A stretch of 64,000 bases of DNA, taken from the NCBI RefSeq assembly GCF_902167145.1, contig NC_050104.1:2604001-2668000 (forward strand), written 5' to 3'. This document shows positions 1 to 11,660 of the stretch, piece by piece. Both the position numbers and the translations under genes were made by a program. The notes under the pieces were generated by a model. That model worked only from the letters and a program-made list of their open reading frames with translations. It did not search any database and was not told the origin of the DNA. How positions within the stretch are numbered: the first letter of the stretch is position 1; the number at the start of each line of letters is the position of its first letter. Origin of the DNA: Zea mays. Taxonomy: Eukaryota > Streptophyta > Magnoliopsida > Poales > Poaceae.

Positions 1-2760
1 GACCGAGGATAGATCGACACGCAGGAGCCCGAGGGTCTCGGCGTAGATGATGTTGAGGCTACTGCCTCCATCCATGAGGACCTTAGTGAGCCTGACGTCG
101 CCGATGATGGGGTCGACGACGAGCGGGTATTTCCCCGGGCTCGGCACATGGTCGGGGTGGTCGGCTTGGTCGAAGGTGATGGGCTTGTCGGACCAGTCTA
201 GGTAGACTAGCGCCGCCACCTTCACCGAACAGACCTCCCGGCGCTCTTGCTTGCTGTGCCGAGCCGAGGCGTCTACCGCTTGCCCACTGTAGATCATGAA
301 GCAGTCGCGGACCTCGGGGAACTCTCCTGCCTGGTGATCTTCCTTCTTGTCATCGTCGTGGGCCCTGCCACCCTCCGCGGGTGGCCCAGCCCTGTGGAAG
401 TGGCGCCGAAGCATGACGCACTCCTCAAGGGTGTGCTTGACAGGCCCCTGGTGGTAGGGGCACGGCTCCTTGAGCATCTTGTCGAAGAGGTTGGCACCTC
501 CGGGGGGTTTCCGAGGGTTCTTGTACTCGGCGACGGCGACAAGGTCCACATCGGCGGCGTCGTGTTTCGCTTGCGACTTCTTATTGCCCTTCTTCTTGGC
601 GCTGCGCTGAGTTGACGCCTCGGGGGCATCTTCCGAAGGGCGGCCCTGGGGCTGCTTGTCCTTCCGGAAGATAGCCTCGACTGCCTCCTGGCCGGAGGCG
701 AACTTGGTGGCGATGTCCATCAGCTCGCTCGCCCTGGCGGGGGTCTTGCGACCCAGCTTGCTCACCAGGTCGCGGCAAGTGGTGCCGGCGAGGAACGTGC
801 CGATGACATCCGAGTCGGTGATGTTGGGCAGCTCGGTGCGCTGCTTCGAGAATCGCCGGATGTAGTCTCGGAGAGACTCTCCCGGCTGCTGTCGGCAGCT
901 TCGAAGGTCCCAGGAATTCCCAGGGCGCACGTACGTGCCCTGGAAATTTCCGGCGAAAGCTTGGACCAGGTCGTCCCAGTTGGAGATCTGCCCCGGAGGC
1001 AGGTGCTCCAACCAGGCGCGAGCGGTGTCGGAGAGGAACAGGGGGAGGTTGCGGATGATGAGGTTGTCATCGTCCGTTCCACCCAGTTGGCAGGCCAGAC
1101 GGTAGTCCGCGAGCCACAGTTCCGGTCTCGTCTCCCCCGAGTACTTCGTGATAGTAGTCGGGGGTCGGAACCGGGTCGGGAACGGCGCCCGTCGTATGGC
1201 CCGGCTGAAGGCCTGCGGACCGGGTGGTTCGGGCGAGGGACTCTGATCCTCCTCGCTGTCGTAGTGTTCCCCACGCCTGGGGTGGTAGCCTCGGCGCACC
1301 CTCTCGTCGAGGTGGGCTCGACGGTCGCGGTGATGGTGCTCGTTGCCGAGGCGACCCGGGGCCGCAGGCGCTGTGTTGCGCGTGCGCCCGGTGTAGACTG
1401 AGGCTTCCCGCATGAATCGGGAAGTCGCGGCATGATGTTCCGAGGGGTACCCCTGCCTTCGGGAGGCGGAGCTCTCGGCCCGCCGGACCGCGGCGCCTTC
1501 CAGGAGATTCTTGAGCTCTCCCTGGATTCGCCACCCCTCGGTGGTTGATGGCTCCGACATCGCGCGGAGGAGCATTGCTGCTGCAGCCAGGTTCTGGCCG
1601 ACCCCACTGGATGCGGGTGGCGGCCTGACCCTGACATCGTCGGCGATGCGGTGCTGGAAGCCCTAGGGTAGATGACGTATTTCTCCGGCTGGAGGTTGGC
1701 CCGCCCATGCCTGCCCGACGTTCCAGCGGATCGGCTCAAGCGCTCCTGCTCCCTCGTCGAGCCTAGCCTGCACCCCGCGGATTTGCTCGAGCTGTGTGTC
1801 ATGGCCCCCCGCCTGAACGGGGACCACAGCTAGCTCCCATGGGATGTCAACGCGAGGCACCGGCCTAGGGAGATCACCGTCCTCCGGCATGCCGAGATGG
1901 TTGCCTTCGGAGGGACCCCCTAGATCGACGTGGAAACATTCACGACTTGGGCCGCCGTCCTCGTCGCCGAGGCTACGGCTACCGTTGGAACAGTCGGAAA
2001 GGCAGTAGTCGCATGCGATCATGAAGTCCCGCATGGCACTGGGGTTGCCAAGTCTAGAGAAATCCCAACAGAAGCTGGGCTCATCGTCTTCCTCGGACCC
2101 AGAGGGCCCGTAGGTCGAGACATCCGTTAGCTGGTCCCAAGGTGACCGCATACAAAACCCTAGAGGGTTTGGACTCGCCTCTACGAGCGCGCCCGCCAAA
2201 GCGAAGCCGCTAGGCGGGTCGAGGCTGAATCCGAAAGACGTGGGTTGGGAATCGGTCGGTACCTCTTGGTCGACGGGTGGTGATGAAGTCACGTCGGGGA
2301 CTGACTGCACCATTGTCTCAGGTGCGAGGGTGACATCCAGCAAGCCTTTCGCGAGCGCGCTGGCGTCGTCCGTTTTCCCGGAATCGGCGCGTTGCGGGGA
2401 GACGGCGCTCGTCTTCGTCTCAAGCGCGAGGTCGATGCCCGGTGCGCCCCCCGTTGGGGTGCTGGTGCTATCGACTCGCTCGACAGCCGACGAGGCGCTG
2501 CCTCCTGCTTGGCCTTGGTTGCCCCGCCTCCCCCTCCGTCGGCGGGGAAGAGGGCGGGGTGAGCTCGAAGGTTGTTCTTCCACCACGCGGGGAAGACGTC
2601 GTCGATTCCGCCGTCGGCGGGCGGGCTGTCGGCCGCCATTGTCGCTGTCGCCCGGAGGTGGAATGAGTATCATGTCGTAGCTGTCGTCGAGGGACATGAA
2701 CTCAAGACTCCCGAAACGGAGCACCGTCCCGGGTTGGAGAGGTTGCTGGAGACTGCCCAT
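1..2760 (-). pseudogene. gag: gag-protease of element A, one in-frame TAG, truncated by the window edge
   Basis: Structural gag polyprotein of a Tat element, which forms the cytoplasmic virus-like particle and is followed by the aspartic protease. The ATG is at 2760-2758 and starts MGSLQQPLQPG, as in element D. The frame is open except for one TAG at 1665-1663, about residue 366, where element D has Arg after HLP. Past the stop the same frame stays open to base 1. It holds the retrotransposon gag core (YSGETRPELW near 1140, the AWLEHLPPG region near 1010), a Cys/His motif (CPYHQGP...EEC) and the protease motif VLMDGGSSLNIIY near base 75. The DGG in place of DTG is normal for Tat proteases. 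Without the stop this would be an intact gag. Confidence 0.88.
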
Positions 2761-3117
2761 CTGGAGCTTGACGGGAAGCTGTTCGTCAACACGCAGCAGG
2801 CCCCTACCTGGCGCGCCAACTGTCGGCGTTTCGAGACCGGGGGTCCCTAAGCCGACGAGTGAATGTCGTCGTGTGCCCCAGCCCAGATGGGTCGACACGA
2901 GGCCGAGCGCGAAGGGGGGAAGTGAGGCGGCCGGAGACAGGCGTGAGAGAGGTGGAAATCCCGTGGCCTTCGTGTTCGTCTCGCGCCCAGGTCGGGTGCG
3001 CTTGCAGTAGGGGGTTACAAGCGTCCACGCGGGAGAGGGAGCGAGCGGCTTCAAGCGAGCGCCTGTCTCGTCCTCGTCCCCGCGCGGCCAACCCTCTCTA
3101 AGAGGGCCCTGGTCCTT

Positions 3118-3126
3118 CCTTTTATA
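3118..3126 (-). promoter_or_regulatory. TATA box in LTR of element A
   Basis: Minus-strand TATAAAAGG, with the same flanking sequence as the TATA boxes in both LTRs of element D. It lies about 300 bp upstream of the gag leader in the direction of transcription. Confidence 0.6.
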
Positions 3127-3659
3127 GGCGTAAGGAGAGGATCCAGGTGTACAATGGGGGGTGTAGCGGAGTGCTACGTGTCTAGCGGAGGAGAGCTAGC
3201 GCCCTAAGTACATGCCGTCGTGGCAGCCGGAGAGATTTTGGCACCCATCTGGTGTGATGTCGTGGCCGTCGGAGGAGCGCTGGAGCCTGGCGGAAGGACA
3301 GCTGTCAGAGCTGTTGAGTCCTTGCTGACGTCCTCTTGCTTCCGTAAGGGGGCTGAGAGCCACCGTCGTCACAGAGTATGCGGGGCGCCATCATTGCCTA
3401 TCTGGCGGAGCGAGCCAGATGGGACGCCGGTCTTGTTCCCCGTGGCCCGAGTCAGCTTGGGGTAGGGTGATGATGGCGCCTCCTGTTGACGCGGCTGGTC
3501 TGCGCCCTAGGTTGGGCGATGTGGAGGCTCCTCTGAAGCCGAGGTCGAGTCTGTCTTCCGTGGCCGAGGTCAAGTCCGAGCCCCTGGGTCAGGCGAGGCG
3601 GAGACCGTCGACTGAGGCCAGGGCGGAGTCCAAGCCCTGGGGTCGGGCGGAGCGGAGCT

Positions 3660-4165
3660 CGTCGTCTTCCGAGGCTTAGCCCAAGTCCGAGCCCTGGGTC
3701 GGGCGGAGCGGAATTCGTCGTCTTCTGGGGCTGAGCCCAAGTCCGAGCCCTGGGTCGGGCGGAGCGGAGTTCGCCGTCTTCCGGGGCTTAGCCCGAGTCC
3801 GAGCCCTGGGTCGGGCGGAGCGGAGTTCGCCGTCTTCCGGGGCTTAGCCCGAGTCCGAGCCCTGGGTCGGGCGAAGCGGAGTTCGCCGTCTTCCGGGGCT
3901 TAGCCCGAGTCCGAGCCCTGGGTCGGGCGGAGCGGAGTTCGCCGTCTTCCGGGACTTAGCCCGAGTCCGAGCCCTGGGTCGAGCGGAGCGGAGTTCGTCG
4001 TCTTCCGGGGCTTAGCCCGAGTCCGAGCCTTGGGTCGAGCGGAGCGGAGTTCGTCGTCTTCCGGGGCTTAGCCCGAGTCCGAGCCTTGGGTCGGGCGGAG
4101 CGGAGTTCGCCGTCTTCCGGGACTTAGCCCGAGTCCGAGCCCTGGGTCGGGCGGAGCGGAGTTCC
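3660..4165. repeat. 56-bp tandem repeat array inside the LTR of element A
   Basis: About nine head-to-tail copies of a GC-rich unit containing CTTAGCCCGAGTCCGAGCC and GGGTCGGGCGGAGCGGAG, spaced about 56 bp apart, with scattered base changes. The homologous array in element D has 57-bp units because of one extra G. It sits upstream of the TATA box in the U3 part of the LTR. Confidence 0.85.
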
Positions 4166-4662
4166 CTATGGTGCCTGCAGCCGGGCCTGACTGCCTGTCA
4201 GCCTCACTCTGTCAAGTGGCACCGCGGTCGGAGCGGCGCAGGCGCCGCTGTCTTTCCGTTAGGTCGGTCAGTGGAGCGACGAAGTGACGGCGGTCACTTC
4301 GGCTCTGTTGGCTGAGGGGCGCGCGTCAGGATAAAGGTGTCAGGCCACCTTTGCATTAAATGCTCCTGCGATTTGGTCGGTCGGTGCGGCGATTTGGTCA
4401 GGGTTGCTTCTTGGCGAAGACAGGGCCTCGGGCGAGCCGGAAATATGTTCGCCGCTGGAGGGGGGCCTCGGGCGAGACGGAGATCCTCCGGGGTCGGCTG
4501 CCCTTGTCCGAGGCTAGGCTCGAGCGAGGCGCGATCGAGTCCCTCGAATGGACTGATCCCTGACTTAATCGCACCCATCAGGCCTTTGCAGCTTTATGCT
4601 GATGGGGGTTACCAGCTGAGAATTAGGAGCCTTGAGGGTACCCCTAATTATGGTCCCCGACA

Positions 4663-4963
4663 ATTAGTAATTGTATTTATCACCTTTCGTAGACTATAAT
4701 TTGTATTTTTTTATTCTCAATTAATTATTTGTGTCACCTTCCATGCACAAATAATTATAGTTGTCACCTTTCATACACTAGAAATTGTAGTTGTCACCTT
4801 ACATGTCATTTGTAGATTTGGTTGTTAAAAACAAATAAATTGTATACTTTGCGACCCATCACCACGTCTATATTGAACAGTGGAACAACCTCCATGAAAA
4901 TGTGGATGAGAACTATGAGACACAAGTGGAAGCCGCTCTAATCCTAGACCGAGTGGTAATTCT
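4663..4963. other. AT-rich flank, no recognised gene
   Basis: AT-rich sequence with a loosely repeated motif TTGTCACCTT (about four copies, 4680-4800). A short open stretch at about 4858-4960 on the plus strand reads like a fragment of protein (HHHVYIEQWNNLHENVDENY) but has no start or stop context and I do not recognise it. It may be a scrap of an older insertion. Confidence 0.4.
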
Positions 4964-6240
4964 TGTAATATCCCAAAAAAAGTTGCCAAAGGTTGATCTT
5001 CGGTGCGTGGATGTGGGAAAAGGGTTGTGGGTCGTTGGATGCTAAGTCAGAGTCATCTGTTGCGTCGTTTCGTTTCTCCCGCAAAGAAACCCTAGTAGTG
5101 GCCTTTTCCCCCTTTTGCCCCTTCTTGGCCCCCCCCCCTTTCTTCCCCCCCCCCCCACACTTGGCCGCCCCTCCCCCTTTCCCCTTGGCTGGCCGCCCTC
5201 TCCCCCATGGAAGCCCCTCTCCACGGCTTCCTCCTCCCTCTAGATCTCCCCCACGCAGCAAGGATCGAGAAGAGGAGCACGTTGAATTGAAGAGGGAGAG
5301 AGGATCAAGGAGATGTTCTTCCCCATCTCTTCTTGAAGATTTTCTTGGGGAAAACCCTAGGTATGGATGAAATCCTTGTTCCTCCCGGTAATTATGTGCT
5401 TTTGGAAGTTGTGGATCATGGGGATTAAAGGATTAGAGGTTGGATTAGATGTGGGGTTAGGTTTTGATCTCGAATTTAGTTTTCTACAGAATGGCAGATT
5501 CGACAGTTTCTGTTCATACCAGTTTTCCGTGGGCTTAGTGGCCTCAAAAAAATGAAAAGTCTATATATGAGTCGTAGATAATTTGTAGATATTTCCGTGG
5601 CCGCGAAGAACACCTCAATCGGACTTCAGATCGGAAAGTTATTGCAGTTTGATTATAGCAGTTTTTCAGTCTCATAATTCTATGCAGAATGTGTTCTCTT
5701 AAGATTTAGGCAATTTTATCAACAGAATTAAACTTTGGGTTTGTAAGAAAAGTTGTAGATAATTTCATAAGCTTTCCAGATTGTTAAAGTGTACATTCAT
5801 ATGAATTATGAAACTCTAGTTATGTTCGTTTTATTGTGGTTGTTCCTGTTTGCCTGATAAAAATGAGCGGGTCTGTTCACTGGTAGGTTTCATCAAGTAA
5901 ATGGCCTATGGAGACTTCTGTAGAGGGATAAAAGTTCTTACTGTCAGTAGAATTTCATGATTTTTGGTTGAGTAGTTTGTGAGATATCGAATTTTGAAGT
6001 TAACTACGCTGTTGTCTAAAACAAATTTAGTCAGTTATCTTGTCAGATGTTTTAGAACTTATAGATGGCAGAATTTAATTATCTATTGAATACCGAAGTT
6101 GTAGAGTATTTTGTGTAGATACTCCTAGATTATTTGTTTGATATCACCACTGTTATAATTTTAAAGATACAAAATTAACAAACAGTGTTGCTGTTGTATG
6201 ACATGTGGTTCAGGGTGGGAGGCTTTCAACTAGGTCTTGG
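4964..6240 (+). repeat. LTR-like remnant, Tekay/Del style, plus strand
   Basis: Starts TGTAATATCCC after an AT-rich flank. It then shows the internal order seen in the LTRs of element E: a C-rich tract (5120-5230), an AAACCCTAG|GTATGG exon-donor-like site near 5352-5366, then a long AT-rich stretch. A matching LTR end (GGGTGTGACA) is not present, so the right edge is approximate and the LTR is truncated or replaced. Sequence similarity to element E is structural rather than base by base, so it is a different family. Confidence 0.45.
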
Positions 6241-6439
6241 TTTCAAGTGTAGGAGCGATTTGTTCAACGAAGCATTTTATCACCCAAGACCGGCATCTTT
6301 TTTCTTTCCTGTTAACGCTTGTGCTTCATGTCATGATTATGATGATCCTACGAATGTCTAATGAATGTTTCTATGAATGTAAAGAATGATGTGATGAAAT
6401 ATGCAAATGTATGACCCAAACACACACGAAACCACACCC

Positions 6440-6745
6440 AGACTCTGCATCCCCTTAGGAATGACTTTTGAGTCTCTTCACCTTTTATTTCGGTGGCATT
6501 TAAGCTCTGCATCCCCTTAGGAACGACTTTTGAGCTTGTTCACCTTCTATTTCGGTGGCATTTTAGCTCTGCATTTCCTTAGGAATGACTTTTGAGCTTC
6601 GGAACTTACTCTACGCTCCCTTGGGAACGACTTTTGTATCTTCAGAACTTACTCTGTGCTCCCTTAGGAACGACTTTTGTAGCTTCGTCACCCTCCAGGT
6701 GACAATTTAGCTCAGCATCCCCTTAGGGAAGACTTTGAGCTTCTC
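6440..6745. repeat. Short degenerate tandem repeats in the 3' UTR of element B
   Basis: Six related units built around CCCCTTAGGAATGACTTTTG, at roughly 6449, 6512, 6574, 6617, 6661 and 6718, spaced 43-63 bp. They lie just downstream, on the minus strand, of the pol C-terminus of element B, where elements of this type carry a long repeat-bearing 3' UTR. Confidence 0.7.
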
Positions 6746-6935
6746 CTTGTTCTTTTTGCACTCGATGGTGCGGATACTTGTTACATGTTACATTCTTGGG
6801 AGAATTTGGCCCTTGTATTGCATAGGGCTAAACAAAAAAGTGAAAATTACAATCTATGGCCCCATTAAAAACCTTTCTCCCCTACTAAAAGGAAAAGGGT
6901 ACCATAGGAAAAAGAAAATAAGAAAATTACATCAA

Positions 6936-7101
6936 TTACACATAATATCGCCGAAGCTCATCCTCATTCCAAGACCTGGATATGTCGTTGTCGTCCATGT
7001 CCTTCAGTCTGTAAGAACCGGGTCTTGACGAAGATACTACCAAAAAAGGATCTTCCCATTTTAGCTGAAGGTTCCCCACTATATCAGGGTTAGCTATCCT
7101 T
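6936..7101 (-). pseudogene. pol: C-terminal end of element B pol, separated from the rest by a 17-kb insertion
   Basis: The minus-strand frame reads NPDIVGNLQLKWEDPFLV and ends SWNEDELRRYYV with a TAA at 6938-6936. This is the tail that follows the integrase core in Tat elements; the equivalent in element D ends NIKQLRRFYP. The preceding residues GHLVL are found at 24226 onward, so the two pieces belonged to one reading frame before DNA was inserted between them. It cannot be expressed as part of a polyprotein now. Confidence 0.8.
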
Positions 7102-8997
7102 CTGTCACACCCGGGCTTTAAGGAACAAAGCTGGGTGCATCTCATACATGCGCCAAAGAAGACAACATATATAATAACATAGTGTATAGAGATAAATGTC
7201 ATAATAATCAGAGTATTTATTACATAGAGGAAGTCTTACAAAATAAAAGATAAATATAAAAGGATCTAAAATCCATCCTTAGCGCTAGAAAGCTGACTGG
7301 GAGACGCCACCTAGATCAAATCGAACTCCTCGATACTTGGCTCCACTTGAACCACCTGTTCTTCTCCTATGGGGGGTGTGAGACAGCAAGAGTGAGCTCA
7401 CACATGTTCATCGCTCAACAAGTTGTGGGGAATAATGTGGCATGAACTCACCAAAGGTGGGAGTTCATGTGAAGTGTAAGGCCAATCAATGTAATAAAGG
7501 CTGAAGCTGAGCATTGCTTTTATAAGTTGGTCAAAATTTTATTAGCAGTTACTAGGTGTAAGTAAATACCAAACCTTAGAAATGATAAATAAAAGTTATA
7601 ATAAAATAATCCCAGATGCAATGAAATGACAAATTAAGTTTAAGTTCTATAAATTAATCACGTGAGTGTCCGAGCCGCTCATGACCGTGAGCACGGCTAG
7701 TATACCAGTTTTACACTCTGCAGAGGTTGTGCATCTTTACCCACAAGTCATGTTACCCATTTGCCACAAAGTTGATCAGACCCCATACACCTCTACCAAG
7801 GAAGCGAGGCAGGGTACCACTACGAGGCCTTTACAAAGTTCCACTAGCTTCAGAAAATCCGCTATAGTTTATAGGAAGCTCCAGTGCAGGAATCCCTCGC
7901 CTGATCGCCATTGCAGCAAAATCAACCCAAGGACCTCCCCACACTAACCACTCCCCTACTACCCTTGCCCCTTTCGGGTAAGGTAGTCATCCACTAGCTT
8001 TCCTAGTTAATCAGCCAAGGGCGTCCCATTAAACCCTTGTGGTAGCATTGTTTTCCCGGGTGGTTCTCCATGTTCCCATTAACATAGTGACCTTATCATG
8101 AACAATAAATAATGAACAGATAAAATAAAGTATAACAATGAGTGATGAATATCTTTATACCCAAAGCCACATAAAGCAATAACATGTACTACCCAAAAAT
8201 TTAGTAGTAAAACCAGTGGTGAAACAAGGTATAAAGATAGTCAAAATCTAGGGTAACCTATTAGGTCCCATCAAAATTAACCTATGCAGATCATTATGAT
8301 TAATAAGAACATGACTGGGTAAAAAGGAAGTGATCAAGGGCACAACTTGCCTGGCACTTGAGATTCTAGGTACCACTTGCTCTTCAAGTGACTCGTGACC
8401 TCGCTGCTAGTCATAGCAATACAAACAAACATGGCATAGACAAAATTAACATCACACCAAACATAAGAACAAACTGAATAATAATGATCTACGTGAAGCT
8501 ACGAGATCGTGGGATCGAGAGCTACTAAGATCGGAGTAGTGGTCATCAAGTTATGATGTGATTAAATGATTAAAACTAGGTTTTATTTTATAATTGCAGA
8601 GAAAAGATAACCAAAAATAGTAATTAATTCAACTTTAATCTTAATTATAACTTAACTAGAGATCATACTTTAATCAAGTTATAATTATGGACATGTTAGA
8701 TTTGATTTAGAAAAGCTAATCTAGTAGACATAGGATATAAAAGTATGCGACATTGTATAATTACTATTGCTACTGCGTAGTAAATATTTATACGAGACTA
8801 ACGCAACTTAAACAGATCAATTTGGAGTTTAAATGGGAAAGTTATGAATTTCTGAAGATTTTATATGTTTTGTACAAGATTAAATAGGGTATAAATTTTT
8901 AATGTGACTATCATGTCAAAACAGTGGCACTAATTGATAAACAATAATATTACAAAATTATAGAAATTGGAATGGATTGATTTGGACTTCATATGAA
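7102..8997 (-). repeat. LTR remnant of a Tekay-like element, minus strand, interrupted by the Helitron
   Basis: Begins TGTCACACCCGGG, the reverse complement of the typical Tekay-type LTR end CCGGGTGTGACA. Read on the minus strand, 7400-7290 parallels the 3' part of the element E LTR: an acidic peptide ending at a TAG, followed by CTAGGTGGCG and CCCAGTCAGCT. The sequence is then AT-rich up to 8997, where the Helitron begins. It probably continues at 17254. I could not find the other LTR edge, so it may be a damaged solo LTR. Confidence 0.6.
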
Positions 8998-9029
8998 TCT
9001 CTACTACTAATTATGTAGCTATTGTAGGC

Positions 9030-9993
9030 GTGCACACCCTATTGTTCTGCCACTGCCGCGGCCGTACCCCGCCCCGCATGCTGCCCGGAATCAGCGCCTC
9101 CGCCGCCGCAGCCCTTCCAGAAATCTCCATCCCGAATCCTCCGCGCCCCCGCCTGCCCCCGCGCATCCCGCAGCCCCCGCCCCCGCGCATCCCGCAGCCT
9201 TGGCGTCGTGGCCGCCGCCTCTGCTCCCTCCTCCATCCCGCGCAACAACGACGACCGTCGGGGCCTCGCCTGGCAGATCAAGCGGGGAATCCACCCGCCA
9301 GGCGTCTCCCTGACAGTGGTAGACGGTGGCGGCGATGGGGGCCGAGAGCGAGGATGCCCCTTCCCCATCCTCTACCCTCCCTTGCGATTCCAGCATTGGT
9401 GCCCGCATCCCCGCCGTCCGAAGCATGGCGCTCTTCGTCTCCTCCCTCGCCGCCGCCCTCTCCCACCTCTCCCTCCCATCGACCTCCAACCCCAAGCCTC
9501 ACCCAGCCTCGCTCCTGCGCCTGCGCTCCACCTACCGCCGCGCTGTTAGCCTCGCGGTGGCCGGAGCAAGAACGGCAATAGGATGAAGCTGCTGCTGTCC
9601 AACCCCTACGGCTTCAGCAGCCCCCGACATCGTGTGTCGGGATCTGGGACTCCAGCGGCAAGGCGACCACTATGCCGCACGGGCGCGGTGCAGGAGCTCC
9701 TCCAGCGGCGCCGCAACTGCCTCTGAGCCCTCATGGTCCAGCTCGAGTGCTCGACGCACCCGCTCCGCACCCGCCCTTGTCCCCCAGGTGTCGGCGTGCG
9801 GGATTCGGTAACGGTGTTGGAGCTCATCCAGTGGCGCCGCAACCGCCTCCGATCCCTCAAGGTTTGGCTCAAGGCTGATGGCCAGGTCGACCGTCTCCTC
9901 CATGCGCAGGGGAAGAGGAAGGAGCTGGAGCAGACGGTGAATAGCTTCTCTGATTTCTCCCTCTCCGGTCCTGTTGCAAAGAGCCACAAACTG
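9030..9993 (+). pseudogene. Captured gene fragment 1: GC-rich 5' exon(s), unidentified
   Basis: A GC-rich block typical of a grass first exon. An ATG at 9326 opens an 86-codon frame. A later frame (9733-9993) reads LELIQWRRNRLRSLKVWL and runs to HKL just before a good donor site CTG|GTGAGT at 9993/9994. A partial internal duplication (about 9632-9735 against 9789-9873, both with GAGCTC..CCAG.GGCGCCGCAAC) includes a stop (TGA) in the first copy, so no single frame spans the block. I do not recognise the protein. After the donor the DNA becomes AT-rich and intron-like. Confidence 0.5.
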
Positions 9994-11189
9994 GTGAGTC
10001 ACAGAGTCGGTGAGATGTTCATGTTTTCTTTTAGGCTTTTATTGAATTGAGGGTTCTTATCTGTTTTTTGTTGGCGCAATCTTTTGTTGTGATCTTTTGC
10101 TGCTACTATGCCTGTGAGTTTGCCTCTTTAAATTACTTATTGGTGGACTCCTGACTAGGGTGGTTGATTATAGGGATTAGGAAGCAGCGGTTTACATGTC
10201 AGCAACAATGTTTCATCAAATATGTTTCCAGTTTTTACACCATTTTCATAGTTCAGATTAACCATCTTTGGTTTACTCAGCAGTATCTGCTCTGTCAGGA
10301 TGCAAAGAGTGTATGCAACTGACAACCCGCAAATTAGTAGCCCTTACGTACTTCATCCTATTTTAGGAGAATGCCTATTTCTTCACATGCAGCTATTTCC
10401 GGATCATATTGTTGTTGCTTTCGTTGGAATTGTTTTTGTTGTAGACATGTATTCTCATGGCATCATTTTTATACATTTATGCTCATTTGTTGCGACAGAA
10501 ACCTGTTGCCTAGCAAAGTAGCACCCTGCTTTCTGCTTGATCACGTCAAGTGAAGAAGGAAAAACCATGTACAAGTTGCAGATTTTGACTGCATATAGAC
10601 AAGGGTTCATCATGCATGTTGCACTGCATGTCTTGTTACGCACATAGCAAAGCATTCTGTCATTTTGGTGTTTTTACATTGGTTGGAAGTCTTTATTTGT
10701 AATACTTATTGCATATGTAATGCCTCTCTGAATGAAAAGTTGCTTGTCCATATATAGGACCTCGGGCTCCCACCAATCCCTATTACTATTAAGAGTGAAA
10801 TGTTGATAACCTTATTCATAGTTAATGCCTATGTTATGCATTCCAATAATGTATATCATTTTTTCATGCATTCCAATAATGTATATCATTTTTTCAGGCA
10901 CATAGATAAGCATTTTTTCATGCATTCCACATAATGTATATCATATGTTTTATATTGTTTTTAACTCTCGTGGCAATAATGTACTTGTGTTATGCAGATG
11001 TAAACCATAGTCAACCTCACTTTTATCACTATATAAACCGTGTACCTGTGTTATTACAAAACTCTTATATAGAGGCCTGAAATACAATGAACTTAATCCC
11101 ATTTTGTCTGATAAATTTAGCGTAGGGTGAATTGGGTGTGTGGTTCAGTGTTTGGTGATGGAATTGCTATTCTTTTTTATCAAATGCAG

Positions 11190-11276
11190 GTTAGGATGTC
11201 TTGGATCATCAGACAGATCAGCATGACTTGCAAGCAGCTAGCTACTGTTTACAGATGTCCTCTACTTGCCAAAAAA
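11190..11276 (+). pseudogene. Captured fragment 2: possible exon after a good acceptor site
   Basis: Follows a pyrimidine-rich acceptor ending AAATGCAG at 11189 and stays open as VRMSWIIRQISMTCKQLATV. It could be the next exon of fragment 1, since it follows that donor with nothing else between them, but I cannot confirm the join. Product not recognised. Confidence 0.35.
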
Positions 11277-11423
11277 TAACAAAGGGGTTCTCGTTCTTGA
11301 AAGCTGCATAGATAGCACCTCAACTTGGCCACTAAAACAACTAAGTTTTTTTATGGACATGTCTGATGTTTTTCTCAATAATTGTGCAAATTTTCCTTTC
11401 ATAATTTTCGTCGTCGGGGGGCA

Positions 11424-11660
11424 GGAACCGGGCGGTGTACGTGCTGGCGCAGTGCACGCTGGACATGCCGCCGGACCACTGCCGGGCCTCCTCGATGGAG
11501 CCATGGCAGAGAGCGGCGACGGAAGGTCAGCGGCGACAAGATGGACGTGGCGGTCTTCGGGGCGCGGTGCACCCTGCGGTATGAGATGGACCTGCAGTTC
11601 TTCAATGTCACTGGCAACAGCAAGATGCTGTCCCTATGTAAGTTCCTGCCTAAGCACGTC
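11424..11660 (+). pseudogene. Captured fragment 3: DUF26 (Gnk2/stress-antifungal) domain piece, frameshifted
   Basis: DUF26 domains occur in plant cysteine-rich secretory proteins and the extracellular part of cysteine-rich receptor-like kinases. Here VYVLAQCTLDMPPDHCRA matches the C-x8-C-x2-C signature of the domain. The following stretch DGAMAESGDG is in a second frame, and CTLRYEMDLQFF, the second conserved DUF26 block (Cys, RYE, FF), is in a third frame. At least two small indels are therefore present, and the third Cys of the motif is lost at the first one. There is no signal peptide, transmembrane segment or kinase domain. It is a broken exon piece inside the Helitron. Confidence 0.7.

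Larger units (their letters stand above)
1..4662 (-). mobile_element. Element A: partial Tat-lineage Ty3/Gypsy retrotransposon (5' LTR + gag)
   Basis: Read on the minus strand, this is a 5' LTR (2821-4662), a short leader with the same primer-site sequence as element D, and a gag-protease frame that runs off the window edge at base 1. LTR start, LTR end, leader and gag are clearly homologous to the complete element D at 30450-55898, so the two belong to one family or to sister families. Pol and the 3' LTR lie outside the window. The 5 bp next to the outer LTR edge are attag (4663-4667), one copy of the expected target duplication; the other copy is not visible. Confidence 0.9.
2821..4662 (-). 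repeat. 5' LTR of element A
   Basis: Bounded by TGTCGGCG and CCCCGACA, a perfect TG...CA pair, and directly followed on the minus strand by the primer-site leader. It is 1842 bp, against 1733 bp for the LTRs of element D, largely because its internal tandem array is longer. A TATA box (TATAAAAGG on the minus strand) lies at about 3118-3126 and marks the likely promoter. Its partner 3' LTR is outside the window. Confidence 0.9.

Noticed and set aside
762..1802. 346-codon minus-strand ORF in element A gag
   Set aside because: It is out of frame with gag. The true frame carries the conserved gag motifs.
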